Shown: positions 1 to 8,748 of the stretch, one piece after another | Layout: every line of letters begins with the position of its first letter | Position numbering within the stretch: position 1 is the stretch's first letter | From: Flavobacteriales bacterium | GTDB taxonomy: Bacteria > Bacteroidota > Bacteroidia > Flavobacteriales_C > GCA-002722245 | DNA length: 64,000 nt | NCBI GenBank assembly: GCA_023251095.1 | Contig: JAHEZL010000023.1 | Span: 1 to 64,000 of the forward strand | Direction of reading: 5' to 3' | Program-made: the position numbers and the translations under genes | The notes under the pieces: generated by a model | Told to the model about the DNA's origin: nothing | The model's database searches: none | What the model saw: only the letters and a program-made list of their open reading frames with translations

Positions 1-450
1 TTTGGTAGTTGTTGTAATATTTAAATAAGCCTGAGTGGTAGTAACATTTGCAATAGTGGTTTTTGTGACAAAGTTATCTGTTGAACTTTCCCAACTGGTA
101 ATAGAACCCGTATGTCCCGCTAAAGTTAAAGTAGCTCCATTGCTTCCCGAACAAACTGTTGCATCTACAGTTACCGTTCCTCCAACGGATACCGGATCAA
201 CAGTGATCGTTACATCAGCAGAATTAACCGCAGCACAGGTGGCATCTTTTACCACCGCTCTGTATTTGGTAGTAGCTACAATATTGGTATAGGTTAATGA
301 GGTGGTGACGTTAGCAATATCAACCGGAGTAACCCAATTGTCGGTGGAACTTTGCCATTTCACAATAGATCCATTATATCCTGCAAGTGTTAAAGTTGCG
401 GAGTTGGATCCCGAACATACCGTAGCGCTAGAGGATACAGTACCTCCTAC
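1..450 (-). repeat. 88-residue (264-bp) tandem repeat, one full and one partial copy
   Basis: Read on the minus strand, a unit beginning V-G-G-T-V starts at 450 and again at 186, exactly 264 bp apart. The second copy runs off the left edge. The encoded unit is nearly the same as the repeat at 61103-64000. Confidence 0.85.
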
Positions 451-1581
451 CGAATTACAAGCGACAGGCGCTGCACACGTTCCTCCATTTAAAGCAAAAT
501 ATTCATAAGTTCCACCGCCGTTAACCTCACCATTATTAAGTACATCAAATCCAGTTGCGGTCAATCCGGTTATACTGGTAGTGCTCGCCGCTGCTCCTCC
601 AAAAGTATAAGAAGTAGTTGCAGGCATTTCACAGGTTTTAAACCAGGTATTTTGTCCGCCGGCCACATCTTTAATCATTAAAAACTGAGGCGGAAGAGCT
701 ACTACACTTTTAGTAGATCCACCACCATTTCCTACATAAGATGATGTTTGTACAGTTCCGCTTTTCTTAAATGCAACATAATTATATTTCACACCAAAAG
801 CAGGACCATCGTGAGTTCCAGGAAAACTAACCGGTCTTGTTGTAAATCCAGCTGCTGAAAGGTCATTGATTACTTTTGTAGCACTGGTTAATGAACCACC
901 TTGAGTAAAATGTGAAGCTACGTTTGAGTTTACGCCATCAAAACAAAATTGTGCGGGAGATATTTGATCCCATTGTCCGGTTGTTCCTTCACCAATTACC
1001 CAAACCATCGCAGGGCGCCATCCCGGTGCCGTAATATTCCCTGTAAAAGTTCCACACACACCTAAATTTGTCCATTTAGCAGGATTGATATCGGGTTGAA
1101 ATCCACCGCCATTCCACATGGTTGCTTTATAGTTTTTACCTCCATACGATACAAGATCACCACCATTATAAACAGTAGCAGCTCCATAAGCCGGTGCACA
1201 ATTATCGGGTGTAAAACTACCAACAGTAACATCTGAGTTGTCCCAGGCAACATAATAATATATTACTCCGAGTGTATTTGCAGCTGCAGAATTACCAACT
1301 GTAAAACCGTCTGCATCTAATGAATTAATTTTTCCTGTACTTGGGGCATCAACGTCGTTGGGAGCTGTGAGCATCTTGGCATAGCCAGCCGTCATTGTGG
1401 AAGTTGCTATCCAACCCGATTGGGTACCCCCTCCTCTAACAATCAATACTGCAGGTGAAAATCCCAAGCCGGTAATCGACTGGGAAGCAGCTCCGTTACC
1501 GGTATAATAACTCACATAGTGAGTTGCACCGGCACTTAGCGTCAAAACAAATAATAAGAAAAAAATTATACCCTTTTTCAT
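1..1581 (-). CDS. Secreted repeat protein with CBM5/12-like module (partial, C-terminus off window)
   Basis: The reading frame opens at an ATG at 1581 and stays open to base 1, so 527 residues are visible and the C-terminus lies to the left. A signal peptide is clear (MKKGIIFFLLFVLTLSAGA). Residues about 20-110 hold a jelly-roll-looking stretch (SITGLGFSPAVLIVRGGG). Residues about 127-170 match the CBM5/12 chitin-binding pattern: C-A-P-A-Y, then TVYNGGDLVSYGGKNYKA, an exposed W, and W-T-N-L-G-V-C. From about residue 378 an 88-residue Ig-like repeat begins (ATVCSGSN.ATLTLAG...W.SSTDN), the same unit that fills the protein at the right edge. The family suggests an extracellular adhesin or polysaccharide-binding protein. 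A T9SS sorting domain is expected beyond the window but is not seen. None of the shared promoter elements lies upstream. Confidence 0.85.
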   Translation of the reverse strand, partial: MKKGIIFFLLFVLTLSAGATHYVSYYTGNGAASQSITGLGFSPAVLIVRGGGTQSGWIATSTMTAGYAKMLTAPNDVDAPSTGKINSLDADGFTVGNSAAANTLGVIYYYVAWDNSDVTVGSFTPDNCAPAYGAATVYNGGDLVSYGGKNYKATMWNGGGFQPDINPAKWTNLGVCGTFTGNITAPGWRPAMVWVIGEGTTGQWDQISPAQFCFDGVNSNVASHFTQGGSLTSATKVINDLSAAGFTTRPVSFPGTHDGPAFGVKYNYVAFKKSGTVQTSSYVGNGGGSTKSVVALPPQFLMIKDVAGGQNTWFKTCEMPATTSYTFGGAAASTTSITGLTATGFDVLNNGEVNGGGTYEYFALNGGTCAAPVACNSVGGTVSSSATVCSGSNSATLTLAGYNGSIVKWQSSTDNWVTPVDIANVTTSLTYTNIVATTKYRAVVKDATCAAVNSADVTITVDPVSVGGTVTVDATVCSGSNGATLTLAGHTGSITSWESSTDNFVTKTTIANVTTTQAYLNITTTTK

Positions 1582-1795
1582 ATTAAGACAATTATCATAG
1601 AAATAATTTCTTAAACAAAAGCAGTTCCCCATCGGTGAAACTATAAAATATTCTGCTGAATTCAAAAAAATACACGTCGAATATCCCTTGTTCAAAAAAC
1701 GCCCTATTGTTTATGATACGATAAGGAAGGATAAATGGTTCCGCAAATGTGAAGCCCTTGTGAATCCTGAGTTAGCGAATTATGAAAGGGAAATT

Positions 1796-3061
1796 TTAAA
1801 GAATCATTCCTGCCGCAACAGTCTCATTGGAAAATTCATCGATCAGAATCAAACAACCAGTAGTTCTGTTCTTCTTGTAAGAATCGAAAAACAAGGGTTT
1901 TGCAGATTTCAATGTTATTTTCACAATGTCGTTTTTGCTCACTTCGAAATCTCCTTCAATTTTATTTAAATTGTTGATATCTACTTTATAAGCTACTTCT
2001 TTCACTACGCATTTTGCTTCATTGGAAGTATGCTTTAATAAGTATTTTCCCTTAGGAGTCATTTTCTTGTCGTTCAACCAACACAACATCAATTCAACTT
2101 CCTGATCAACTTTTGGCTGATTATCGCTTTTCACCAGCATATCTCCCCTGCTGATATCGATGTTATTTTCCAAAGTAATACAAACCGACATGGGTGAAAA
2201 AGCTTCTTTCAATTCCACTTTCTCCTGATAGATTGCTTTTATTTTTGTTGAAATTCCTGATGGCAAAACAGTTACTTCGTCACCCGGACGGAAAATTCCG
2301 CCTTCTACTCTACCTGCAAATCCACGGAAATCAGGATAAAGATCAGATTGTGGACGAATCACTCGTTGCACAGGAAAACGGGCATCGGTGAAGTTAAAAT
2401 CGCTGATGATTTGTACATTTTCCAAAGTCTGCAATAAGGTTGAACCTGTATACCAACTCATACTTTTAGACGCATCCACCACATTATCCCCTTTCAAAGC
2501 ACTGATAGGAATAAAGTGAATATCAGGTACATTCAATGTTTTTGAAAAGTCGATATAGCTCGCTTTGATTTTCTCGAAAGATTCTTCACTAAAATTCACC
2601 AAATCCATTTTATTCACACAAACCACAATGTGTTTGATACCTAATAAAGAAGCGATGAATGAATGACGACAAGTTTGCTCTATCATCCCATTTCTCGCGT
2701 CAATCAATATAATAGCAAGGTTGGCGGTAGAAGCTCCTGTCACCATGTTTCGGGTATACTGAATATGACCCGGGGTATCGGCAATAATGAATTTTCTTTT
2801 TGGTGTAGCGAAATAACGGTAAGCCACGTCGATTGTAATTCCCTGCTCGCGCTCAGCTTTCAAACCATCGGTCAATAAAGCAAGATTCAGATTTTCATCT
2901 CCTCTTTTTTCGCTCGACTTTTCAATCGCCTGCAATTGATCTTCAAAAATCGATTTGGTATCGTACATCAATCGCCCAATCAGCGTGCTTTTCCCATCGT
3001 CAACACTACCTGCAGTAGTGAAGCGAAGTAAGTCCATATCTAAATATCCGTTAGTTTCCAT
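1796..3061 (-). CDS. cysN: Sulfate adenylyltransferase subunit 1 (GTPase)
   Basis: This is the GTPase subunit that drives ATP + sulfate to adenylylsulfate (APS) together with CysD. The GTP-binding motifs are visible: GSVDDGKST near residues 18-26, DTPGH near 95-99 and NKMD near 150, followed by EF-Tu-like domains 2 and 3. At 421 residues it is a stand-alone CysN, not a CysNC fusion, because cysC is separate in the same operon. The frame can be extended four codons to a TTG at 3073, but the ATG at 3061 is preferred; it sits 12 nt after the cysD stop. It is the last gene of cysQ-cysC-cysD-cysN. Confidence 0.96.
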   Translation of the reverse strand: METNGYLDMDLLRFTTAGSVDDGKSTLIGRLMYDTKSIFEDQLQAIEKSSEKRGDENLNLALLTDGLKAEREQGITIDVAYRYFATPKRKFIIADTPGHIQYTRNMVTGASTANLAIILIDARNGMIEQTCRHSFIASLLGIKHIVVCVNKMDLVNFSEESFEKIKASYIDFSKTLNVPDIHFIPISALKGDNVVDASKSMSWYTGSTLLQTLENVQIISDFNFTDARFPVQRVIRPQSDLYPDFRGFAGRVEGGIFRPGDEVTVLPSGISTKIKAIYQEKVELKEAFSPMSVCITLENNIDISRGDMLVKSDNQPKVDQEVELMLCWLNDKKMTPKGKYLLKHTSNEAKCVVKEVAYKVDINNLNKIEGDFEVSKNDIVKITLKSAKPLFFDSYKKNRTTGCLILIDEFSNETVAAGMIL

Positions 3062-3073
3062 CTGATTGTTCAA

Positions 3074-3976
3074 TTAAAAATATCCTTGTTTTTTTCTGTC
3101 TTCCATTGCCGCTTCCGAACGTTTGTCATCTGCGCGGTTACCTCTTTCCGTTTCACGGGCAGCAGCTACTTCTTCAATTACTTTATCTAAAGTATCCGCA
3201 TCTGAATAAATCGCTCCGGTGATGGTCATACAACCCAAAGTTCTGTAGCGAATGATTTGTTTTTCGTATTTCTCGCCCGGCAATAAAGTATTGTAAGGTG
3301 ATTCGGCCAATAAAACGCCGCCTCTGTTTACGATGCTTCTTTCATGTGAAAAGTAAATGCTTGGCAAAGCGATGTTCTCTTTTTTGATGTATTGCCAAAC
3401 GTCCATTTCTGTCCAGTTGCTGATAGGAAAAACCCTGAAAGACTCGCCTTGCGCCTTTTTACCATTGAATAAATTCCACAATTCCGGACGTTGATTCTTT
3501 GGGTCCCATTGTCCGAATTCATCCCTGTGAGAAAAAAATCTTTCTTTTGCTCTCGCTTTTTCTTCATCTCTTCTTCCGCCGCCAAAAGCCGCATCGTATT
3601 TTCCTTCTTCCAGTTTTTCTAAAAGAGTAATAGATTGTAAAGTATTTCTGCTTGGATTCAGACCTTTCTCCTCCACCGCTGTTCCTCTATTGATAGAATC
3701 CTGAACATAACCGATATCCAATTTCACATTGTATCTTTTTGCGAGTTCATCTCTGAATTCCAAAGTCTCCGGAAAGTTGTGACCAGTATCGATATGCAAC
3801 AAGGGAAAAGGAATTTTTGCAGGGAAAAATGCTTTATGTGCAAGATGCACCAAAGTGATAGAATCCTTTCCTCCCGAAAATAAAATCACAGGATTTTCAA
3901 ACTGCTCTACCGCTTCTCTGAAAATGAAAATCGCTTCCGATTCCAGTTGCTCTAAATGACTTAATTTATGACTCAT
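3074..3976 (-). CDS. cysD: Sulfate adenylyltransferase subunit 2
   Basis: This is the catalytic ATP-sulfurylase subunit of the PP-loop family; it pairs with CysN to make APS in the cytoplasm. The PP-loop SGGKDS is at residues 34-39, and the conserved C-terminal region has RTLGCMTITGAI and RGNRADD. At 300 residues it has the normal length. It starts 5 nt after the cysC stop and ends 12 nt before the cysN ATG, consistent with one operon and coupled synthesis of the heterodimer. Confidence 0.97.
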   Translation of the reverse strand: MSHKLSHLEQLESEAIFIFREAVEQFENPVILFSGGKDSITLVHLAHKAFFPAKIPFPLLHIDTGHNFPETLEFRDELAKRYNVKLDIGYVQDSINRGTAVEEKGLNPSRNTLQSITLLEKLEEGKYDAAFGGGRRDEEKARAKERFFSHRDEFGQWDPKNQRPELWNLFNGKKAQGESFRVFPISNWTEMDVWQYIKKENIALPSIYFSHERSIVNRGGVLLAESPYNTLLPGEKYEKQIIRYRTLGCMTITGAIYSDADTLDKVIEEVAAARETERGNRADDKRSEAAMEDRKKQGYF

Positions 3977-3981
3977 ACTAC

Positions 3982-4581
3982 TTATTTCAATGTTACCACT
4001 TCCAGCACCTTTGCCAACAATTTATTTTTACTTGTTTCCAAATCTTCTTCTCCTGTTTTCAGCTCTACAAAAGGATTTGAAGGAGCATCAAAAGGAGCGT
4101 TCAATCCTGTAAAATTAGGAATTTCACCGTTCAATGCCTTTTTATATAAACCTTTAACATCTCTTTTTGCACATTCTTCAAAAGAAGCGTTGATGTATAC
4201 TTCATAATAATTTTCAGCGCCGATGATGGATTTCGCCAATTCACGAATTTCCACTGTCGGACTGATCAAAGAACAAATTACAATTTCACCGTTCTCCACA
4301 AACAACTTAGCAACTTCGGCCGCACGGCGGATATTTTCCATTCTGCCGGCTTCAGAAAAATCGAGATTGTTGTTCACTCCCGTGCGAAGATTATCGCCAT
4401 CGAGTAATTTGGTTAAAAACCCTTTGTCGAATAAATCATTCTCGAGCGCACGAGCAATGGTACTTTTACCACTTCCCGACAAGCCGCTCATCCACAAAAC
4501 AATTCCCTTTTGTCCCAAAAGCTTTTCTTTATCGGCTTTTTGGAGCAAGGTGTGTTTTATGGAAAAAATATTTTTACTCAT
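3982..4581 (-). CDS. cysC: Adenylylsulfate (APS) kinase
   Basis: It phosphorylates APS to PAPS, the sulfate donor. The Walker A loop GLSGSGKST lies at residues 33-41, followed by the family motifs LDGDNLR and GLYKKA. The frame extends back to an ATG at 4614 inside cysQ, but MSKNIF at 4581 is the better start: it gives a 199-residue protein of usual length and begins one base after the cysQ stop codon. That stop/start arrangement suggests translational coupling with cysQ. Confidence 0.96.
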   Translation of the reverse strand: MSKNIFSIKHTLLQKADKEKLLGQKGIVLWMSGLSGSGKSTIARALENDLFDKGFLTKLLDGDNLRTGVNNNLDFSEAGRMENIRRAAEVAKLFVENGEIVICSLISPTVEIRELAKSIIGAENYYEVYINASFEECAKRDVKGLYKKALNGEIPNFTGLNAPFDAPSNPFVELKTGEEDLETSKNKLLAKVLEVVTLK

Positions 4582-4582
4582 T

Positions 4583-5374
4583 TCAATTGTTCTTAAAATA
4601 ATCACTTCCCACACACAAAAAACTACCGTTTCTTAAATCAGGTTTGTTATAGGTGAAAATTTCTTGTGTGCTGTCGCCCTTGAAAACTTCGCCTCCTGCG
4701 GCACGCAATATCGCGTGTCCGGCTGCAACGTCCCACTCCATTGTCGGTCCAAATCTAAAATAAACATGCGCTTTTCCCTCCGCCAGCAAACAAAATTTTA
4801 AAGAGCTGCCGATGGATATTTTATCCTGAACCGAAAATCTTTCGAGTACCTTTGTTTCTTCCGGACTCTCATGCGAACGACTGCCCACTGCAGTTTTCAC
4901 CTTATTCAAACAATGTCCTTTCAACACCACATCCACTCCATCTTCCACGTGTTTGAAAGCTCCTTTTCCTACTTCACCAAAATAAACTTCATTTTTTACC
5001 GGAACATAAATTACACCCATCACCGGCATTCCCTCACTTATCAATGCGATATTCACTGTAAACTCACCATTTCTTTTTATGAATTCCTTAGTGCCATCTA
5101 AAGGATCAACCAGCCAAAAAGTCTTCCAATCCTTTCTTTCAGCGTAAGGCAGAGATTCTATCTCTTCAGAAATCACAGGGATTTCAGGATACAATCTCTT
5201 CAGTTCCTCAACTATAATGTTATTGGAAATAGTATCGGCAATGGTTAAAGGAGAGTTATCCGACTTAATATCAATATTCACAAACGCCGACTCATCCTCA
5301 TAAACCTCCATGATGGCTTCTCCCGCTTTAATCGAGAGTTTGATGATTTCGTTGATGTTGATTTTTACTGACAT
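4583..5374 (-). CDS. cysQ: 3'(2'),5'-bisphosphate nucleotidase (CysQ family)
   Basis: This inositol-monophosphatase-fold enzyme removes the 3' phosphate from PAP (or PAPS), recycling the by-product of PAPS use. The metal-binding motif DPLDGTKEF is at residues 90-98, preceded by an EE pair (70-71) and followed by WDVAAGHAIL near the C-terminus. At 263 residues it has normal length. It is the first gene of the sulfate-activation operon. No PAPS reductase or sulfite reductase gene is in view, so the PAPS could feed either assimilation elsewhere or sulfation. Confidence 0.95.
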   Translation of the reverse strand: MSVKININEIIKLSIKAGEAIMEVYEDESAFVNIDIKSDNSPLTIADTISNNIIVEELKRLYPEIPVISEEIESLPYAERKDWKTFWLVDPLDGTKEFIKRNGEFTVNIALISEGMPVMGVIYVPVKNEVYFGEVGKGAFKHVEDGVDVVLKGHCLNKVKTAVGSRSHESPEETKVLERFSVQDKISIGSSLKFCLLAEGKAHVYFRFGPTMEWDVAAGHAILRAAGGEVFKGDSTQEIFTYNKPDLRNGSFLCVGSDYFKNN

Positions 5375-5458
5375 TATTAGCCTTCAAAAATGAGTTCGCA
5401 AACTTACGGGATTCGGCTCTGAATGCCAAAAATCAGAAGGAAAATAAATAGGGGCTGA

Positions 5459-5875
5459 TTACGCTACAAAAGCCTCCACCGCCAAACGGTAAGAATCCAT
5501 TCCAAATCCTACGATCACGCCTTTACATTTTGGCGACAAATACGAGTGATGACGGAAGTCTTCACGGGCATAAGTATTTGAAATATGCACTTCAATAGTT
5601 GGTGTTTTTATACCTGCAATAGCATCGCGAATTGCTACCGATGTATGCGTATAAGCTCCGGCGTTAATGATGATACCGTCATAAGTAAAACCTACTTCAT
5701 GAATTTTATTAATCAATTCCCCTTCCACATTCGACTGGTAATATTCCAAATCAATTGTAGCATACTTCGCTTTCAAAGTGGCAAAATATTCTTCAAAAGA
5801 TTGTGCACCATAAATACTTGTTTCTCTTTTTCCCAGGAGATTCAAATTCGGACCGTTGATGATTAATAATTTCAT
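5459..5875 (-). CDS. aroQ: 3-dehydroquinate dehydratase, type II
   Basis: It catalyses 3-dehydroquinate to 3-dehydroshikimate in the shikimate pathway. Family signatures are GPNLNLLGKRE at the N-terminus with the conserved tyrosine in TSIYG, NAGAYTHTSVAIRDA in the middle, and EVHISN with the catalytic histidine. At 138 residues it is slightly short but complete for a type II enzyme. It is divergent from the xerD-type gene with only about 50 bp between the two ATGs. Shikimate kinase aroK lies about 4.5 kb away on the same strand. Confidence 0.96.
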   Translation of the reverse strand: MKLLIINGPNLNLLGKRETSIYGAQSFEEYFATLKAKYATIDLEYYQSNVEGELINKIHEVGFTYDGIIINAGAYTHTSVAIRDAIAGIKTPTIEVHISNTYAREDFRHHSYLSPKCKGVIVGFGMDSYRLAVEAFVA

Positions 5876-5926
5876 GCATCAAAAATAGAGAGATAAAGCG
5901 AAGATAAAAATTTCCTATTTTTAATC

Positions 5927-6823
5927 ATGGATTGGAACAGCAGTATTAAAGGATTTAAAGCTTTTCTTCGTTTGGAGAAATCGCTGTCGCCCAATTCCAT
6001 TGAAGCTTATTTACACGATATTGAAAAGCTTCGTCAATTTTTGGATGCCCATCAATTATCCATTTCTCCGGCAGATATTAAATTAAATCACTTGCGTGAT
6101 TTTTTAAAATGGGCTACTGAACTAGGGATGAGTTTAAATACTCAGGCACGTGTAATTTCGGGAATAAAGGCCTTTTACAAATTTTTGGTCATGGAGCAAA
6201 TGATCAAGGAAAATCCGACCTTGATGCTGGAGGCTCCAAAGTTCGGCAGGAAATTACCCGACACATTAAATATTGATGACATTGACGCATTAATTGCAGC
6301 CATCGACCTTAGTAAAGCCGAAGGTCAGCGCAACAAAGCCATACTGGAAACCCTTTACAGTTGCGGATTGCGTGTAAGTGAGTTGGTAGGATTGAAAATT
6401 TCTGAAATGTACCTCAACGACGGATTTATAAAAGTTACAGGTAAAGGAAGCAAGGAAAGACTCGTCCCTATTGGCGGAAAAGCCTTGCGCGAAATTGCCT
6501 CTTATCACCAGGACAGGGTTCATTTGAACATTGCTCCCGAAGCAGTAGATATTTTATTTTTAAATCGCCGTGGAAAAAAATTAACCCGCGTGATGATCTT
6601 CACCATCATTAAACAACTGGCCAAAAAAATAAATCTTAAAAAAAGTATTTCTCCTCATACTTTCCGACATTCCTTCGCCACTCATTTAATTGAAGGCGGC
6701 GCTGATTTACGCGCAGTACAGGAAATGTTGGGACATGCATCTATTACAACTACAGAAATATATACTCACTTAGACAGGGATTATTTAAGATCAGCTATTA
6801 TTGATTTCCACCCGCGATCTTAG
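5927..6823 (+). CDS. xerD: Site-specific tyrosine recombinase XerC/XerD
   Basis: A tyrosine recombinase of the Xer type that resolves chromosome dimers at dif. An N-terminal SAM-like core-binding domain (residues about 5-90) precedes the catalytic domain. The catalytic residues are visible: R149 in CGLRVSEL, H244 and R247 in HTFRHSFATHL, H270 in MLGHASI, and nucleophile Y279 in TEIYTHLD. The 298-residue length and absence of adjoining phage or integron genes point to a housekeeping Xer. XerC versus XerD cannot be settled here, so the symbol is tentative. Its stop codon overlaps the stop of the convergent gene by four bases (6820-6823). Confidence 0.93.
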   Translation: MDWNSSIKGFKAFLRLEKSLSPNSIEAYLHDIEKLRQFLDAHQLSISPADIKLNHLRDFLKWATELGMSLNTQARVISGIKAFYKFLVMEQMIKENPTLMLEAPKFGRKLPDTLNIDDIDALIAAIDLSKAEGQRNKAILETLYSCGLRVSELVGLKISEMYLNDGFIKVTGKGSKERLVPIGGKALREIASYHQDRVHLNIAPEAVDILFLNRRGKKLTRVMIFTIIKQLAKKINLKKSISPHTFRHSFATHLIEGGADLRAVQEMLGHASITTTEIYTHLDRDYLRSAIIDFHPRS

Positions 6824-8730
6824 AATTCTGAATAATCAATCGATTTATCATCGTAATCGTTTGAACTGGTAAAAAACGAGAGGTTTATCATTCCGTACCA
6901 TCCCGACATTAAAGTCGCGGGTGAAGAGGCAATGATATTATTGCTGCGCCACTGAGGATCAGAAAAATCAAGTTGATAACCGGCTTTAAATCCGAGACTG
7001 ATAAATTTCATATTCACTCTTGAATCCACTTGTAACAATGCATTGAAAGCTCTGTTTTCATAAGTGGTATTCAAGGTTGTTCCAAACAATGCCGCTGCAT
7101 TTTGCGAGGCAATATTTTGCTGCAGTTTAAAAACACCATAACCCAATCCGCCCGAAGCAATCAAATCAAAAACTTTACTTTTAAAAAAATCTCTTCCCAA
7201 AAACATTTGAATAGAATATCCATCCAGATCCAACACATCACCATTGCTTAAATTTCTACTTTGTTTTAAGTAATAACGATAATCAAAACCAAAGCCCACT
7301 TTATCTCCCGACCACATTGTGCCCACGCCTATCATTGGTAAATAATTATTGAAACTAGGGAGAGGATCAATATGCGTTTGTATATAAGTATTAAGATTTA
7401 AAAAGTTCCCCGACAAGGCGCCATAGTTAATATCCAAATGAAAACGAATGTCTTCGTCATCATTGCTCATATCCGAAAAACCTGCTCTTCTCTCTAACTC
7501 TCTGGATTCTTTATCAGGATTCAATTTATTGATGATGACATACTGAAATTTACCCTTCATATCATTGTGAGCTGATGTATCACAAAAAACTTTGTAAGCC
7601 ACCATTGCATCATCTTTTGAATACGCTACCAATTCTTGCAAATAGTCGGATTCATGCGTTGGATTGGCAACAGCACTGAAACTTTTAGGATAGTAAGTCC
7701 CTATTGACAACACCTTATTTTTCAAAGCAGGATTGGAAGACGAATTGATGCGCTTTAGTAAGGATTTAAAATAATACAATCCGCACCATTCACTTTGCTC
7801 ATTCAAACTGGTATGACAGCGTCCGAAAGAACCGAAATATTTTTGATTCGGATTTTTTTTCACCAGATCTTCAAAACGCGAAAACATGTATTGTTCGCGG
7901 TAAACCCATTCCTGATACGCATTTTTATTTTGATATTCTTCCCACTGTTTATTGGCATTGATGCCCTCTGTTACCGTTTTAAAAACATCATAATTTTTAC
8001 CCAGATAAATTTTGTACAGAGAATCATTCTTTTTAAAATCTTCCAGAAAAATATCCAGCGTATTGTTGGTTGAAAAATATTGTGAATTTCTTTCAAAACT
8101 ATCGTCGCTGTCAAACAAAGAATCTTTTTGATATTCATCAAAATATTTATCCAGATAAGCACCCAATCCTCTTAAACTTTCAACATTCATCTGAAGTGCC
8201 GAAGGAACCTCTTTATCAGCGGGCAACAGTAAATTCAAATATTTTGCAGCAGCGGCTACCGAACGCTCCATATCAATACCCACCACAGAAATTTTATTGG
8301 CAGAATCCAGCGTTTCATTGAACTCTCTCAACTGCTCATAAAACTTTTGAAAGTCGATAAAAGCATAGTTTCTGAAAGAATGGTAATACGACGAATCTCC
8401 AGTTTGAATGTAATGATTCACCATCCACCCAATGCTCGGTCCGAACTCAAACAACAAGGTACGCACACCTGCTTTTTTATGCAGATACTTCAAAAATTTT
8501 ATTTGCAAACGCGTATTGCTTCTGCGATAAGAATGATCTTCACCGATAATGAAAATGGATTTCTGAGGAAGAAGGGAATCAAAAATGGCGAAGGAGGAAA
8601 AATCAGTGCTGTCGGATAAATTCAGTTCTGAATATTCACAAACAACACTATCTACAACTGTTTTCTCATTGCTTTGCGAAAACAAAAAAGCGGGAAATAC
8701 CAATAAAAGAAAAGAGAAAATTACTTTCAT
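6820..8730 (-). CDS. EreA/ChaN-like hydrolase domain fused to a putative outer-membrane beta-barrel
   Basis: The signal peptide is clear from the ATG at 8730 (MKVIFSFLLLVFPAFLFSQS); the frame extends three codons to a TTG at 8739, which I do not favour. Residues about 40-360 resemble the erythromycin-esterase/ChaN/TraB-like fold: IIGEDHS, LLFEFGPSIG, VVGIDMERS, and a later FGRCHTS. Residues about 420-630 change character to short alternating strands with glycines and aromatics (GFGFDYRYYL, IASGGLGYGVF, SLGFKAGYQLDF), as in a small beta-barrel or beta-sandwich. The substrate is unknown and antibiotic resistance should not be assumed. It is the last gene of a compact minus-strand operon. Confidence 0.7.
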   Translation of the reverse strand: MKVIFSFLLLVFPAFLFSQSNEKTVVDSVVCEYSELNLSDSTDFSSFAIFDSLLPQKSIFIIGEDHSYRRSNTRLQIKFLKYLHKKAGVRTLLFEFGPSIGWMVNHYIQTGDSSYYHSFRNYAFIDFQKFYEQLREFNETLDSANKISVVGIDMERSVAAAAKYLNLLLPADKEVPSALQMNVESLRGLGAYLDKYFDEYQKDSLFDSDDSFERNSQYFSTNNTLDIFLEDFKKNDSLYKIYLGKNYDVFKTVTEGINANKQWEEYQNKNAYQEWVYREQYMFSRFEDLVKKNPNQKYFGSFGRCHTSLNEQSEWCGLYYFKSLLKRINSSSNPALKNKVLSIGTYYPKSFSAVANPTHESDYLQELVAYSKDDAMVAYKVFCDTSAHNDMKGKFQYVIINKLNPDKESRELERRAGFSDMSNDDEDIRFHLDINYGALSGNFLNLNTYIQTHIDPLPSFNNYLPMIGVGTMWSGDKVGFGFDYRYYLKQSRNLSNGDVLDLDGYSIQMFLGRDFFKSKVFDLIASGGLGYGVFKLQQNIASQNAAALFGTTLNTTYENRAFNALLQVDSRVNMKFISLGFKAGYQLDFSDPQWRSNNIIASSPATLMSGWYGMINLSFFTSSNDYDDKSIDYSEF

Positions 8731-8748
8731 AAATACCAATCCGACTTA

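Noticed and set aside
1688-1969. 93-aa plus-strand ORF
   Set aside because: It spans the gap after cysN and runs antisense into its 3' end. No homology or promoter is recognised, although the first 35 residues look protein-like.
5927-6823. Integrase of a mobile island
   Set aside because: Length and motifs fit a housekeeping XerC/D. The neighbours are biosynthetic genes, and no att duplication was seen at the tRNA-Lys 3' end.
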